Shown here: in pieces, positions 47,704 through 57,218 of the stretch
How positions within the stretch are numbered: position 1 is the first letter of the stretch
Layout of the letters: every line of letters begins with the position of its first letter
Assembly (NCBI RefSeq): GCF_001942495.1
Contig: NZ_MKZS01000001.1
Span: forward strand, 5,130,903 to 5,194,902
DNA: 64,000 nucleotides
DNA from: Moorena bouillonii PNG
GTDB lineage: Bacteria > Cyanobacteriota > Cyanobacteriia > Cyanobacteriales > Coleofasciculaceae
Direction: 5' to 3'
Translations under genes and position numbers: made by a program
The notes under the pieces: model-generated
Database searches by the model: none
What the model was told of the DNA's origin: nothing
What the model saw: only the letters and a program-made list of their open reading frames with translations

Positions 47704-48522
47704 ATGGGTTTTTCTGTAGACGTTACTAGCAGCAACTACGGCACTGAAGTTTTAGAAAAGTCTTTTGAGAAGCCTGTATTAGTAGACTTCTTTGCTACAT
47801 GGTGTGGCCCTTGTCAACTCCTAAAACCAACCTTAGAAAAACTAGCTAAAGAATACGACTTTGTTTTAGCAAAAGTTGATATTGACCGCAACCAAGATTT
47901 AGCAAATAACTTTCAAATTGAGGGAGTCCCCGATGTCAGAATTGTCACCAATGGTGATATTATTCCTGGTTTTGTGGGGGTTTTACCAGAAATTCAGTTG
48001 CGGCAAATGTTGGCTAGGTTAAATTTAAAGTCTGAGTTAGACATTGGACTAGAAGAAGCTCGGGTTGCCATGGCAAGTGAGGATATACCCAGAGCAAAAC
48101 AGCTGTTTGAGCAGCTAATTGCCAAGTATCCAGAGCATCAAAGTTTAGTCATTGAAGCTGCAAATTTTTTGGTTCATATTAATGAGCCGGAAGAGGCAAG
48201 CACACTCTTAGACACCATTGAATACAATGATCGAGAATACTTCCCTAGAGCTCAGGCAATCAGAGCATTGATTCAATTTAAGCAGCAGGCGAATGCTATT
48301 GGGGAAAGTGAATTAGATCAGTTATTTGCTCAGGCATCTCAGTTAGTTGTAGAGGGAGACTATGAAGCAGCCCTGAAAATATTTTTAGAAATTGTCAGTA
48401 AACATCGTAACTATAGAGATGATGGTGCAAGAAAATCCATGATTGCGGTGTTTGATGTGCTCGGTAATGACCATCCCCTGACGAAAAAGTATCAGCGGGA
48501 TTTGATGCTATCCCTATATTAG
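47704..48522 (+). CDS. Thioredoxin-TPR protein (CnoX/YbbN-like)
   Basis: 272 residues. An N-terminal thioredoxin fold (about 1-110) carries the active redox motif FFATWCGPCQLLKP (about 30-43) and the cis-Pro region EGVPDVRIV. A TPR-like helical C-terminus follows (EEARVAMASEDIPRAKQLFE, FAQASQLVVEGDYEAALKIF). In E. coli, YbbN/CnoX has the same build and hands substrates to chaperones. Unlike the E. coli SxxC form, both Cys are present here, so disulfide reduction or exchange is expected. Confidence 0.9.
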   Translation: MGFSVDVTSSNYGTEVLEKSFEKPVLVDFFATWCGPCQLLKPTLEKLAKEYDFVLAKVDIDRNQDLANNFQIEGVPDVRIVTNGDIIPGFVGVLPEIQLRQMLARLNLKSELDIGLEEARVAMASEDIPRAKQLFEQLIAKYPEHQSLVIEAANFLVHINEPEEASTLLDTIEYNDREYFPRAQAIRALIQFKQQANAIGESELDQLFAQASQLVVEGDYEAALKIFLEIVSKHRNYRDDGARKSMIAVFDVLGNDHPLTKKYQRDLMLSLY

Positions 48523-48585
48523 TTTTGGCTGAGGGTTGAATAGGTAAAATCGAAAATGTAAAAAATAAATCTCTTTTAAAGTAAC

Positions 48586-48630
48586 AAGTTGCCAGTAACA
48601 AGTTGCCAGTAACAAGTTGCCAGTAACAAG
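48586..48630. repeat. 14-bp tandem array GTAACAAGTTGCCA
   Basis: Three full copies and one partial copy of a 14-bp unit lie between the convergent thioredoxin and kinase genes. Confidence 0.9.
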
Positions 48631-48632
48631 TT

Positions 48633-50165
48633 TTAACCTGATATATCAGTAGGGTAATCTGTATGAGCAGCTTCTAACTTCATCAAAATCTTCGGCTTCA
48701 GCTTTTCAAACTCTTGCTTAAGTACTCCTTTGCTCAACATTGCTTGATTAGTTGATTTTATTGTCTTAGAGGTATTCGCCCAATCAATGAATAGCTGGCG
48801 TTGGGCAGGAGCAATGGTTGAGGTCATTACATTAGCACAGTATTCTGGTTGTGATTGGGCAAAAAACAAAATACGATAATATCCAGTATCTCCCAAAAGT
48901 CTGACTATGTTCTGACCGTGATTTGTTTTGAGGTCTAAGTAGCAAGGAAGCCAACAAGCACCCTGGTAGCGATTATGCACTGCGGTAATCCATAGCACCA
49001 TTGGATGAGGTACCATCACATACAAGAATTGATTGTAGCGTGTACTAACCTGACGGTTATCAATCTCTTCTTTAGTCAGCATCACCCAGAGGGTAGGAAA
49101 GGTTGTGCTAGTTGTACGAATTATCTTAGGAAAGACAATAGATGCTTTAGGCTTGTCATCGGGCCAGGAGGTTCGCCGACAAATATCATTCCCTGATACG
49201 GGAAGTATTTGTGTTGCCTTACTCAGAGGTTTCTCGGATAGTATTGTTTGAATCCGATGACCCAGATAGCGACCGCGATCATGACCTTCGTTTAATGAAT
49301 CCAATGTTCGTAGGATAATCCCGACATTTTGAGGACGATCAGATACCTCTTTCGCTATACAGGTCATGATTAGGTTCTCTAGGGACTTCGGCAGCTTTAG
49401 CTTGGGGTTAATCGATGCAAAGGATTTAGGTGGGCTGAAGTGATGAGCTTTGTACCAACTACCAAAGGAATGATCTTCTGGAAGAATGGGCATGTGACCA
49501 GTTAACATCTCAAACATCATCACCCCTAGACTATAGATATCAGAGCGTTTATCCAGTTCCTTTCCCTCCATTTGTTCCGGTGAACAATAGGCTAGGGTAC
49601 CCATAAAAGAATGGGTTTGAGAACCATCAAACTGAAGAAGCTTAGCAATGCCAAAGTCAAGGATTTTGATCAGTTCACCGAAGGAGGAATCTTCGACAAC
49701 GATAATGTTACTGGGTTTAATATCACGATGCACAATTGGAGTGAGTGTGCCTTTAAATACAATGCCTTGGTGAGCACATTGTAATCCCAGACAAATTTGA
49801 CGGGCAATATGCAAAAATCGGGGTAAGGATAGGATTTTAGTGTGAATTATTGCGCTTAAATTTACCCCTGCCAAGTATTCCATGACGTAGAAGGAAATAT
49901 CGTTTTCATCTATGCCATAGTCCCTAACTCGCACGATGTGATTGCTTTTCTCACCAAGCAAAGCGCAAATTGTTGCTTCGCGCTCAAAGCGATCGCGCAT
50001 TTTTTGGTTCAATAATGTATGGGAGAGAAATTTGACAGCAACAGTTACACCTCCGAGGAGCGTATCTTTGGCTTGATACACTTGACCCATAGCACCTTTG
50101 CCGATCAACTTGACCAGTTCATAGCGATTGGCGAGTAGACGACCTTTGTTAGGGTCTGTGATCAT
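48633..50165 (-). CDS. Serine/threonine protein kinase (Hanks type)
   Basis: 510 residues with an intact kinase domain in the first ~280: glycine loop KLIGKGAMGQVYQA (about 19-32), catalytic Lys in TVAVKFLSH, HRDIKPSNIIV (about 145), DFGIAK (about 170), TLAYCSPEQMEG and SDIYSLGVMMFEMLTGH. The C-terminal ~200 residues hold no recognised sensor and no membrane helix. They contain aromatic-rich stretches (GACWLPCYLDLKTNHGQNI, GDTGYYRILFFAQ), so a cytoplasmic kinase with an unknown regulatory module is likely. Confidence 0.92.
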   Translation of the reverse strand: MITDPNKGRLLANRYELVKLIGKGAMGQVYQAKDTLLGGVTVAVKFLSHTLLNQKMRDRFEREATICALLGEKSNHIVRVRDYGIDENDISFYVMEYLAGVNLSAIIHTKILSLPRFLHIARQICLGLQCAHQGIVFKGTLTPIVHRDIKPSNIIVVEDSSFGELIKILDFGIAKLLQFDGSQTHSFMGTLAYCSPEQMEGKELDKRSDIYSLGVMMFEMLTGHMPILPEDHSFGSWYKAHHFSPPKSFASINPKLKLPKSLENLIMTCIAKEVSDRPQNVGIILRTLDSLNEGHDRGRYLGHRIQTILSEKPLSKATQILPVSGNDICRRTSWPDDKPKASIVFPKIIRTTSTTFPTLWVMLTKEEIDNRQVSTRYNQFLYVMVPHPMVLWITAVHNRYQGACWLPCYLDLKTNHGQNIVRLLGDTGYYRILFFAQSQPEYCANVMTSTIAPAQRQLFIDWANTSKTIKSTNQAMLSKGVLKQEFEKLKPKILMKLEAAHTDYPTDISG

Positions 50166-50400
50166 AAGTTCCTTGGTGAGATCCCGAATGTAACGTGTTC
50201 ATAAATCATTAGTCACTAGTCATCGCTCATTGGTCATTGGTCATTGGTCATTTGTAAATACTAGTAGACTTAATGTGGATCACAAAGGACTAAGGACTAA
50301 AGATTAAGGATAAAACTGACTAAGGAATAAAGAAGATGAACGCTGGTAGCAATGGTCACAGGCGTACTGCTTTTAAAACTCCCTTAATTCCAGAATACTT

Positions 50401-50847
50401 CTATTTTTGCTGACGTTTCAAAGTTGCTTCCATTGTGCTACTGAGATAATGACCTGCCATAATGCTACTGGAGAGGTAGTATATATTTTCATTACGTTGA
50501 TACCGGGTTTCAAAACCACTGCGTCGTTGGCGATCCCCTAATACCCAATACCGTTGCACAATGGATTCTGGAGCCACCCAGCCTTCTCCCTCGACACGAC
50601 CTAGGAGGCTGTGTTGTAAGACAAAGGTATACTTCGGCTCGCCAGTATCAAGACGCCCTAGATACTGGCAAGAGATATCCTCCCGTTCACTATTGGGAAA
50701 CACCAGTCTTGTGACCATAGTAAACCAGTTTTCACGACTCCAGGTAACCATAGTCCCACCTCTGACTACAATTAATTTTCCATTGCGTTCCAGCCAATTG
50801 CCCCGAAGTGTCCAGCGTCCTGCCTCCAATAAAAAGGTGTGAGCCAC
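50401..50847 (-). CDS. Conserved cyanobacterial protein, possibly lipocalin-like
   Basis: 148 residues rich in beta-strand patterns and aromatics (TFLLEAGRWTLRGNWLERNG, FVLQHSLLGRVEGEGWVAPE, YWVLGDRQRRSGFETRYQR). The alternating pattern resembles calycin-type beta barrels such as chromophore lyases, but I cannot assign it. No signal peptide is present. It lies upstream of the kinase gene on the same strand with a 235-bp gap, probably a separate unit. Confidence 0.7.
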   Translation of the reverse strand: MAHTFLLEAGRWTLRGNWLERNGKLIVVRGGTMVTWSRENWFTMVTRLVFPNSEREDISCQYLGRLDTGEPKYTFVLQHSLLGRVEGEGWVAPESIVQRYWVLGDRQRRSGFETRYQRNENIYYLSSSIMAGHYLSSTMEATLKRQQK

Positions 50848-51109
50848 AGTGTTACTCTTTATCTGTTACTGAAATATTACCCTCTGACGTTCCCCACTCA
50901 TTTTAGCTGCTATCCTTAAGGTTGTGGGGTTTACCCCCTCAGGTTATACCATTGGCAAACTTCCGGGAGTAGCCCAACTCCTACGGATCAACAGACAAAC
51001 TAGTTTAAATCTCCCCCAGACTCACCCAACGGGGATTCTAAGCTGATATGGCAAGAGCAGCTTATTAACTGCTTTTGACAACCAACCCTTACACTGCCTA
51101 TCTTGACGC

Positions 51110-51200
51110 AAAGCGGGAGTGGGGGAAACCACGGCAGTCGCTCATGGGGGAAACCCCCAAGACCGCGCTGCCTCCCCGTGAGGCCACTGCATCGCTAAAA
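51110..51200. repeat. Dispersed repeat copy (ATGGGGGAAACC family)
   Basis: GTGGGGGAAACCACGGCAGT, CGCTCATGGGGGAAACCCCC and GACCGCGCTGCCTCCCCG share text with 35855-35925 (opposite strand) and 14860-14910. The copy ends just before the anmK stop. Confidence 0.75.
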
Positions 51201-51209
51201 TACCGAGTT

Positions 51210-52874
51210 TTAGGATGACTGGTGTTGCGATCTCGGAGAATACAGGTTTCCTAGACATACAGCCTCTGAAGCTCCGGTTACTTGAGGAAGGTTGCCCGGA
51301 ATACCGAGGTTACGCCAATGAGCCAAAACAGCAAATGCGATCGCTTCTTTAAAATCCCGACTTAACCCAACCTGGTCAGTGGTTAATACTGGCACCGAAT
51401 CTAGTCTAATTTGCAACCGTTGCTTCAAGTATAAATTGCTTGCCCCTCCACCACACAATAGTACTTGATCTGGCATTTGAGGCAAGAAGTTGCGATAGCT
51501 CTCAACAATAGAGGCAACAGTGAGTTCTGTGAGTGTTGCCAGGAAATCAGCAGGAGCAAGGTTATAAGCTTCACTTTCTACCAAACACTGCTTGAGATAA
51601 TCTCGACTAAACAACTCTCGTCCGGTAGATTTTGGGGGCGGTATCTTGAAGAACTCTTGAGAAAGCCACTGTTCGACCAGAGCCTCACAGGGAGTGCCAC
51701 TCGCTGCCCACTCTCCATTGTAATCATAGGTTTTTCTACCGTTGGTAAAATACTCGACAGCCAGATCTAACAGGGCATTCCCCGGACCAGTATCCCAGCC
51801 ATATACCTGTTCCAACCAGTTCCCTTCACTAACTGGCAAGTAAGTAACATTACCAATACCACCAATATTTTGGATACATCGGTTATGGGTAGATGACCGG
51901 AGCAAACAGGCATCTATCTTAGGAACCAGAGGCGCACCTTCTCCCCCAGCAGCAATGTCAGCCACACGGAAATTGCTGATGGTCTTGATACCGGTAATCT
52001 CAGCAATCACCTCTCCCCGTCCCAGTTGAAGGCTATATCCCAGAGTCGTTAGAGGTTGAAGGTTAGCAGGTTGAAGGTTAGCAGGTTGAAGGTTAGCAGG
52101 TTGAAGGTTATCAGGTTGAAGGTTAGCAGGTTGAAGGTTAGCAGGTTGAAGGTTAGCAGGTTGAAGGTTATCAGGTTGAAGGTTAGCAGGTTGAAGGTTA
52201 GCAGGTTGAAGGTTAGCAGGTTGAAGGTTATCAGGTTGAAGGTTAGCAGGTTGTTCGCGTAGCGTGGCCTTTTGGCCAAGGTTAGTTTCCGTTGCAGGTT
52301 GTTCGCCTTTGGCGTTCGAGAAGGGTAGGTTACCAGCTTGAAGGTTATCAGGTTGCAGGTTGTCTGGAAAACCTTGGCCAAAAGGCCACGCTTTCGGCAA
52401 AGCCGTTCGCGTAGCGTGGCCTTCGGCCTCCGCTGCGCGAACGCGAACAACATTCAACCGGCCAACTTTCAACTCGGAAGAACTTTCAACATTCAACCTG
52501 TCAACTTTCAACTCGGAAAAACCTTGGCCAAAAGGCCACGCTACGCGAACACCCTTGACCCCTAATGGTCGATGGTATACTGTTTGACCATGGGAACCAA
52601 TTAACTCAGCGGGGGGTAACCCAGTCCCAATTGCCAATGCTGCTTGGGCAAATTGAAATGCGATCGCATCATCCAATGCTGCCAATTCTGCCATGGATAG
52701 GGGAGTTCCAGCACAGACGGCTAGAATTTTCTCCCTGAGTTCAGTGGGGTAGCCATAGGTAGCACCAGCCAGTAGCTCAATCTTTAAATCTAAGTCTGAG
52801 CCAGAAATTTCTACTAGTGCAGCATCGATGCCATCTACAGATGTACCGCTCATTAAGCCAATTACACGGGTCAT
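51210..52874 (-). CDS. anmK: Anhydro-N-acetylmuramic acid kinase with in-frame repeat insertion
   Basis: Phosphorylates 1,6-anhydro-MurNAc during peptidoglycan recycling. The conserved parts are complete: [20 protein letters not shown] (5-24), [15 protein letters not shown] (91-105), then, after an insertion, [43 protein letters not shown] and [12 protein letters not shown]. Residues about 106-272 (~167 aa) are genomic repeat translated in frame, mostly five-residue units such as NLQPA. Without it the protein would be about 387 residues, near the usual length. The insertion sits in the N-terminal half, after the catalytic His-Gly-Gln loop. It may be tolerated as a surface loop or may inactivate the enzyme. 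Confidence 0.92.
   Translation of the reverse strand: MTRVIGLMSGTSVDGIDAALVEISGSDLDLKIELLAGATYGYPTELREKILAVCAGTPLSMAELAALDDAIAFQFAQAALAIGTGLPPAELIGSHGQTVYHRPLGVKGVRVAWPFGQGFSELKVDRLNVESSSELKVGRLNVVRVRAAEAEGHATRTALPKAWPFGQGFPDNLQPDNLQAGNLPFSNAKGEQPATETNLGQKATLREQPANLQPDNLQPANLQPANLQPANLQPDNLQPANLQPANLQPANLQPDNLQPANLQPANLQPANLQPLTTLGYSLQLGRGEVIAEITGIKTISNFRVADIAAGGEGAPLVPKIDACLLRSSTHNRCIQNIGGIGNVTYLPVSEGNWLEQVYGWDTGPGNALLDLAVEYFTNGRKTYDYNGEWAASGTPCEALVEQWLSQEFFKIPPPKSTGRELFSRDYLKQCLVESEAYNLAPADFLATLTELTVASIVESYRNFLPQMPDQVLLCGGGASNLYLKQRLQIRLDSVPVLTTDQVGLSRDFKEAIAFAVLAHWRNLGIPGNLPQVTGASEAVCLGNLYSPRSQHQSS
52053..52553. repeat. Composite repeat inserted in the anmK reading frame
   Basis: The left array (52053-52250) has thirteen units of AGGTTAGCAGGTTGA, with every fourth unit carrying TATC instead of TAGC. 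A core region (52250-52440) follows with several GGCC/TTCGCGTAGCG modules. Opposite-sense ACATTCAACC units (52450-52515) come next, then another core copy (52520-52553). The higher-order spacing of the variant unit suggests amplification in blocks of four (60 bp). Total length is about 501 bp, a multiple of three, with no stop in the anmK frame. Confidence 0.93.
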
Positions 52875-53662
52875 CTTAAAATTGTGTTGGGTTAAGGTAA
52901 GCTAAAAGTACCAATATAGGATAAATACTGCAACTGATGGGTAACGGATGTAACGGATAGGAGGAGAGGGAAAATAAAAACAGGTTTATTTTTAGCCTTA
53001 TGTTAGCTACTGACTAGTAATTAATGTTTAGTTAGTCTATCGCTAACTATTTATTGTTCATTTCTAATATTACCACCTAACAATAACAAAACCCCTAAGA
53101 CTTTAAGCGCAGGAATCAAAATAAGTTGCTAATAACTTTAGCTGAGCTATTTTAAGATTTGGGTAATCGTTGGATTTTGGCGGAAAGTGCAGCAAAAAAA
53201 CCCTAAGCCCGAAGGAACGGCTCAGGGTGGTAATTAAATTTCATCTACTTCTTTTAACTCCACCATTTCTGCCACTGTATCCGGAAAACAGAAACTCAAA
53301 TAATGTAAGCATTCAGCCGTCAGCTTTCAGCGGTCAGCGATTAGCGCTACCTTACAGGGTCGAAGCCTGTGCCACGCTACTGTTCGCGCAGCACCTCAAG
53401 TAGCGCAATCGGTGCTTTTGAATGAAAGAGGTAACCATTGGTTTAATCTCAGTTCCCTGGCCTTTCGGCCACGCTACTTGAGGTGCCCGAGCCAGGAATT
53501 CATAGTCTTTGGCTTTGAGTCCGTTGAGATCGTCAGCCGAATAGCTTGTTTTAAGCTGACGGCTGACGACTGATAGCTGAATGCTTACCCAATAATGCTT
53601 TTCCTCTTCCTGTCCTACCCGGCACCGAAGCGCTAGGGTGTCTATGGGCTTTTGGAGTTTTC
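52875..53662. other. Intergenic region with repeats, no gene supported
   Basis: About 790 bp. The anmK side is AT-rich (promoter region). 53197-53230 can form a stem ACCCTAAGCC...GGCTCAGGGT. 53300-53590 has CAGCTTTCAGCGGTCAGC-type short repeats and GCCTGTGCCACGCTACTG, related to those near 40060 and 57050. The minus-strand frame at 53352-53666 is repeat-derived. Confidence 0.5.
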
Positions 53663-54793
53663 TCAAGAACCATTAGCCCCATAAAGCACACGAGCATTAT
53701 CACACAAAATCCCCATAGCAACTGACTCCGCCTCCTTAGCAGTCAAATCCCCATCCTGAATCGCTCCCTCCAAAACCTGTGCCAATACTATCCGTGCCCA
53801 CTTGGCTCCCAAGTAATATAATTCCGGGATATTGTGAGCATCAGAAGAATACATCAGTTTACTGGTTGGGACAAATTCCAATAACTGCTGCGCCACGCTA
53901 CGCATCCCAGCTACACTTAAAAAAGGCACGGCTAACCCGAAATCTAAATACACCTGAGGATAGACCGCTGCTAGATAACCGGCTTCTTGGGTATAGGGAT
54001 AAGAGCCATGCAGCAGGACAATCGGAGCGTTACGGAAGCGTTGGTCTTCCAAAAGCGAACGCATATAAACTGGATTAGCCAGCGGTAAGTCTAAATCTGG
54101 GTCACCAAACCCTGTATGAAACTGCACAGGTATTCCATGTTTAGCTGCAATTTCTAGCGCTTGGGTAATCAAAAAATCAATTAAAGGCTTATCTACCAGC
54201 CGCAAGGGTTTTCCCCTCAAGACTTCTTGCTTGAAGGCATCAAAACATTCCTGAGCTACCTCCTGTGGTATCAGTTGGATATCCAAACCTGTACGATAGG
54301 CAGCAACACTCTTGAAGCCTACCACTTCTGGTAGGGGTGGGTCAATGTTGTAGCGGAAAGTTTCTAGGAAGGTAGCAAAGTCATCTATCTCACGGATTAG
54401 ATTTTCTGCTAGATATTCCAAACGAAGGATCTGCTTGACTGCCACAAATTATTCATGCCATTCTCTAGGAATAATCTCATTTGGCAGAAAACCATCATCT
54501 AAGAAAATTGCTTCTAGTTGAGATGATTTAAAACACTCCTGGGTGATTTTTTTCAAGCCCAATGTCTGGCGACGTTTAAGAATTGCCTCTTCCTCTGGTT
54601 CACACTCTAAGAGTTGGGAAATATCCCGAAGGCTTCGTTTGTAGAAAAGGCTGTGACGGGCATGATGATTAATGATATCAGGGTCATAGGCTTCACTGAA
54701 GAAGGCAGGATAGGGATAATTCGCAGCAGCTTCAGGAGTTAGCAGGTTGTGAGCGTGTTGGTCAATAGCGGTGATAGTCCACAGCTTAATCAT
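53663..54793 (-). pseudogene. Amidohydrolase (FluG N-terminal type) interrupted by one in-frame TAA
   Basis: Metal-dependent hydrolase of the amidohydrolase_2 type. The 5' part (54793-54449) gives 114 residues starting with the metal motif ITAIDQHAHNLL and ending PREWHE. The next codon is TAA (54451-54449). The same frame then continues as TTT GTG and on through VKQILRLEYLAENL to 53663. It includes IPVQFHTGFGDPDL, IVLLHGSYPYTQEAGYLAAV and MYSSDAHNIPELYY, which supply the remaining metal ligands. Together about 376 residues would make one normal-length enzyme. The likely change is CAA to TAA (Gln to stop). The downstream GTG at 54445 might allow restart, but that product would lack the first metal-binding His pair. 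A recent nonsense mutation, readthrough, or a sequencing error are all possible. Confidence 0.88.
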
Positions 54794-55061
54794 TTCACAT
54801 TATTAGATGCTAGAGATAATTGTCTGGTAGTTAACGTAAAAAAAAGTTTATTGAACTACGAAGGCAGGAAGTACCCGAAGACCCCTAGGGTCTGTTTGGA
54901 GGATTGGTAGCGATCGCTTTAGTTGTTGGTGGGGTAAACCATTTGGATGGTGATACCTCTAACTGTGTATTTGGTAACTGTGTCTTTGCTAAGATTGCTG
55001 GTAATATTATGACAGTAATCCCTAATTTTAATTCAACTAGAATACTGCTTAACCACCAAAG

Positions 55062-56960
55062 ATGAAAAATTTCCCGTTTAAAGTAGTAGTATCCCTAGCT
55101 ACTTTGCTCACGACAAGTATGGCTAGTGGTAATGCTCAAACTGTCGTTGCTCAGATGGATTTTGACCGCCGTAACGCCTCGACAGAGAAACTTGTGGCAC
55201 AAGGGAGAATAATCAATGAGTTGTGGCAACAAGCCAGTCAGTTACGAGGAATTGGTAAGTATAGTGAAGAGATAACGATACGGTCGCAGATTGTAAAACT
55301 TCAGCCAGACTCTTTCTTAGCTTGGTATTGGCGAGGGGATACGTTGAGTAGCTTGAGCAAGTACGAAGCCGCGATCGCTTCCTATGATCAAGCGATTAAA
55401 ATTAAGCCCAATTACCTTTTAGCGTGGTTTGAGAAAGGCAAGGCAAACCATGAACTCAAACGATACGATGCGGTGATTACTGCCTGGAAGCAAGCACTTT
55501 CAATTCAAGCCACATCAGAATTTGAACAGCAGTTGGTACAGACAATTATTCCTAAAAAAATTGCCAGTGTGCTGCTTTATGATTTAAAACGGTATTCTGA
55601 GGCGATCGCATTCTACAACCAAGTACTGGAACTGGATGCCAAGGCTGCTTCAATTTGGATTGACCGAGGCACGGCTTTTTACAAACTTGGTCGATATGAA
55701 AAAGCAATCACGGATTTTGACAAGGCGATTCAACTTGATGCTCGAAACTCTCTGGCTTGGAAACAGCGAGGATTTGCCCTCTATCGCATCGGTCACTACG
55801 AACATGCGATCGCTTCCTTTAAAAAAGCAGCAAAATACGAGCCTGACGATGTGGAAGTAGCTGGATTACTGACAGTTTTACAAACTTCAGGAGAATCTCA
55901 AAGGGAGTTACAAACCTCACAGCAAAGACTCGTTGCGGTTCGCACTGAGATCAGCACGGCTGAAGAAAAACTCCTTCTCCTTAGCAGTGAAACCCAGGCA
56001 GCAACAGCACAGCTTGAATCTTCTCAAGCCCAAGTGCGTCAATCTCAGCAGCAGTTAGTGGCTCTCAGAGACAAAATTAAAACCGCACAGTCACAACTAG
56101 AATCTTCTCAAGCCCAAGTGCGTCAATCTCAGCAGCAGTTAGTCGCTTTCAGAGGCAAAATTAAAACCGCACAGTCACAACTAGAATCCTCTCAAGTAAA
56201 AGTGCGTCAATCTCAGCAACAGTTAGTGGCTCTCAGAGGCGAAATTAAAACTACCCAAGAACGGTTTAAATCCTTCAAGGCAGAACGCCAAAGTTTAGAC
56301 CAGAAACTAGTGGGTATGCGAGGGGAAATCAAAACTTCCCAAGAACGGCTAGAAGCCTCTCGCCGTGAACAACGAGGTTTAGACCAGAAACTAGTGGCTG
56401 TGGGAGGGGAAATCAAAACTTCCCAAGAACGGCTAGAAGCCTCTCGCCGTGAACAACGAGGTTTAGACCAGAAACTAGTGGCTGTGGGAGGGGAAATCAA
56501 AACTTCCCAAGAACGGCTAGAAGCCTCTCGCCGTGAACAACGAGGTTTAGACCAGAAACTAGTGGCTGTGGGAGGGGAAATCAAAACTTCCCAAGAACGG
56601 CTAGAAGCCTCTCGCCGTGAACAACGAGGTTTAGACCAGAAACTAGTGGCTGTGCGAGGGGAAATCAAAACCCTACAACAACAACGAAACACTTTCCGCA
56701 CTGAAGTACAGACATCACAAGAACGTTTCGTTGCTCTTCGAGGAGAAATACGCAGTTTGGAAGAGAAAATAAATGTATCTCAGGGAAAATTACGTCAATT
56801 AAACGATAAAAAGCAAGTTGCAGCCGAGAATCTACGTGTTGCAGAAATTCAGTACTGTGGTTTACAAAAAAAGCTGAGTGAATTGGAGTTAGGAATAAGC
56901 GGAATCAGGGGGACACAACAGGCATCATACAAAGTGAAACGTTACCCTCTTGCCAATTAA
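55062..56960 (+). CDS. Exported TPR protein with long repeated coiled coil
   Basis: 632 residues. A signal peptide (VVVSLATLLTTSMASGNAQT, about 6-25) is followed by TPR repeats at about 65-270 (SLSKYEAAIASYDQAIKIKP, KRYSEAIAFYNQVLELDAKA, LGRYEKAITDFDKAIQLDAR, IGHYEHAIASFKKAAKYEPD). Then comes a coiled coil of about 300 residues. Residues about 318-541 are eight repeats of exactly 28 residues (four heptads), with the last four nearly identical (LEASRREQRGLDQKLVAVGG then EIKTSQER). A scaffold in the periplasm or at the membrane is inferred. Copy number may vary between strains because the DNA repeats are so alike. Confidence 0.85.
   Translation: MKNFPFKVVVSLATLLTTSMASGNAQTVVAQMDFDRRNASTEKLVAQGRIINELWQQASQLRGIGKYSEEITIRSQIVKLQPDSFLAWYWRGDTLSSLSKYEAAIASYDQAIKIKPNYLLAWFEKGKANHELKRYDAVITAWKQALSIQATSEFEQQLVQTIIPKKIASVLLYDLKRYSEAIAFYNQVLELDAKAASIWIDRGTAFYKLGRYEKAITDFDKAIQLDARNSLAWKQRGFALYRIGHYEHAIASFKKAAKYEPDDVEVAGLLTVLQTSGESQRELQTSQQRLVAVRTEISTAEEKLLLLSSETQAATAQLESSQAQVRQSQQQLVALRDKIKTAQSQLESSQAQVRQSQQQLVAFRGKIKTAQSQLESSQVKVRQSQQQLVALRGEIKTTQERFKSFKAERQSLDQKLVGMRGEIKTSQERLEASRREQRGLDQKLVAVGGEIKTSQERLEASRREQRGLDQKLVAVGGEIKTSQERLEASRREQRGLDQKLVAVGGEIKTSQERLEASRREQRGLDQKLVAVRGEIKTLQQQRNTFRTEVQTSQERFVALRGEIRSLEEKINVSQGKLRQLNDKKQVAAENLRVAEIQYCGLQKKLSELELGISGIRGTQQASYKVKRYPLAN
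56013..56684. repeat. Eight 84-bp tandem repeats inside the coiled-coil gene
   Basis: Eight in-frame units of 84 bp (28 codons). Units 1-3 start CTTGAATCTTCTCAAGCC or similar, unit 4 is divergent, and units 5-8 (56349, 56433, 56517, 56601) are almost identical over their full length. The gradient from divergent to identical indicates recent expansion at the 3' side. Confidence 0.95.
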
Positions 56961-57039
56961 AGATAGGGACGGTTGCGATTAGATCAAGTGGGATTTTTTA
57001 TCAGATCATATCCCCTTTTTAATTTAAAATAGAAACAAC

Positions 57040-57200
57040 TATGCATAAGCATTCAGCTATCAGTTTAAAGCTTCTGCTAGCACCTCAAGTAGCTTGCGTG
57101 GCACAGGCTTTGGCCTTGGCCAAAAGGCCACGCGGGGCGCGTTTGGCCACGCTGTGCGAACGACGCGCTTGAAGTAGCGCATTAGCTGAGGGCTGAATGC
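57040..57200. repeat. Repeat block with GGCC core between convergent genes
   Basis: It contains GCATTCAGCTATCAG, GCACCTCAAGTAGC, CTTGGCCAAAAGGCCACGCG and GCGCTTGAAGTAGCGC, then CTGAGGGCTGAATGCTTACC. The ends (AAGCATTCAG and CTGAATGCTTA) are inverted repeats, so the block looks like a hairpin-forming element of about 150 bp. Confidence 0.75.
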
Positions 57201-57218
57201 TTACCAATATCAATACTA

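Noticed and set aside
52056-52453. Open frames on both strands over the anmK repeat (KVSRL and LLTFN repeats)
   Set aside because: By-products of the 15-bp periodicity; the anmK frame is the one continuous with conserved sequence.
53352-53666. 104-codon minus-strand frame downstream of the amidohydrolase
   Set aside because: Mostly built from short repeats and a core copy (VAWPKGQG); not a gene.
56213-56701. 162-codon minus-strand frame opposite the coiled-coil gene
   Set aside because: Shadow of the 84-bp repeats; Ser/Arg/Trp-rich repetitive translation with no family.
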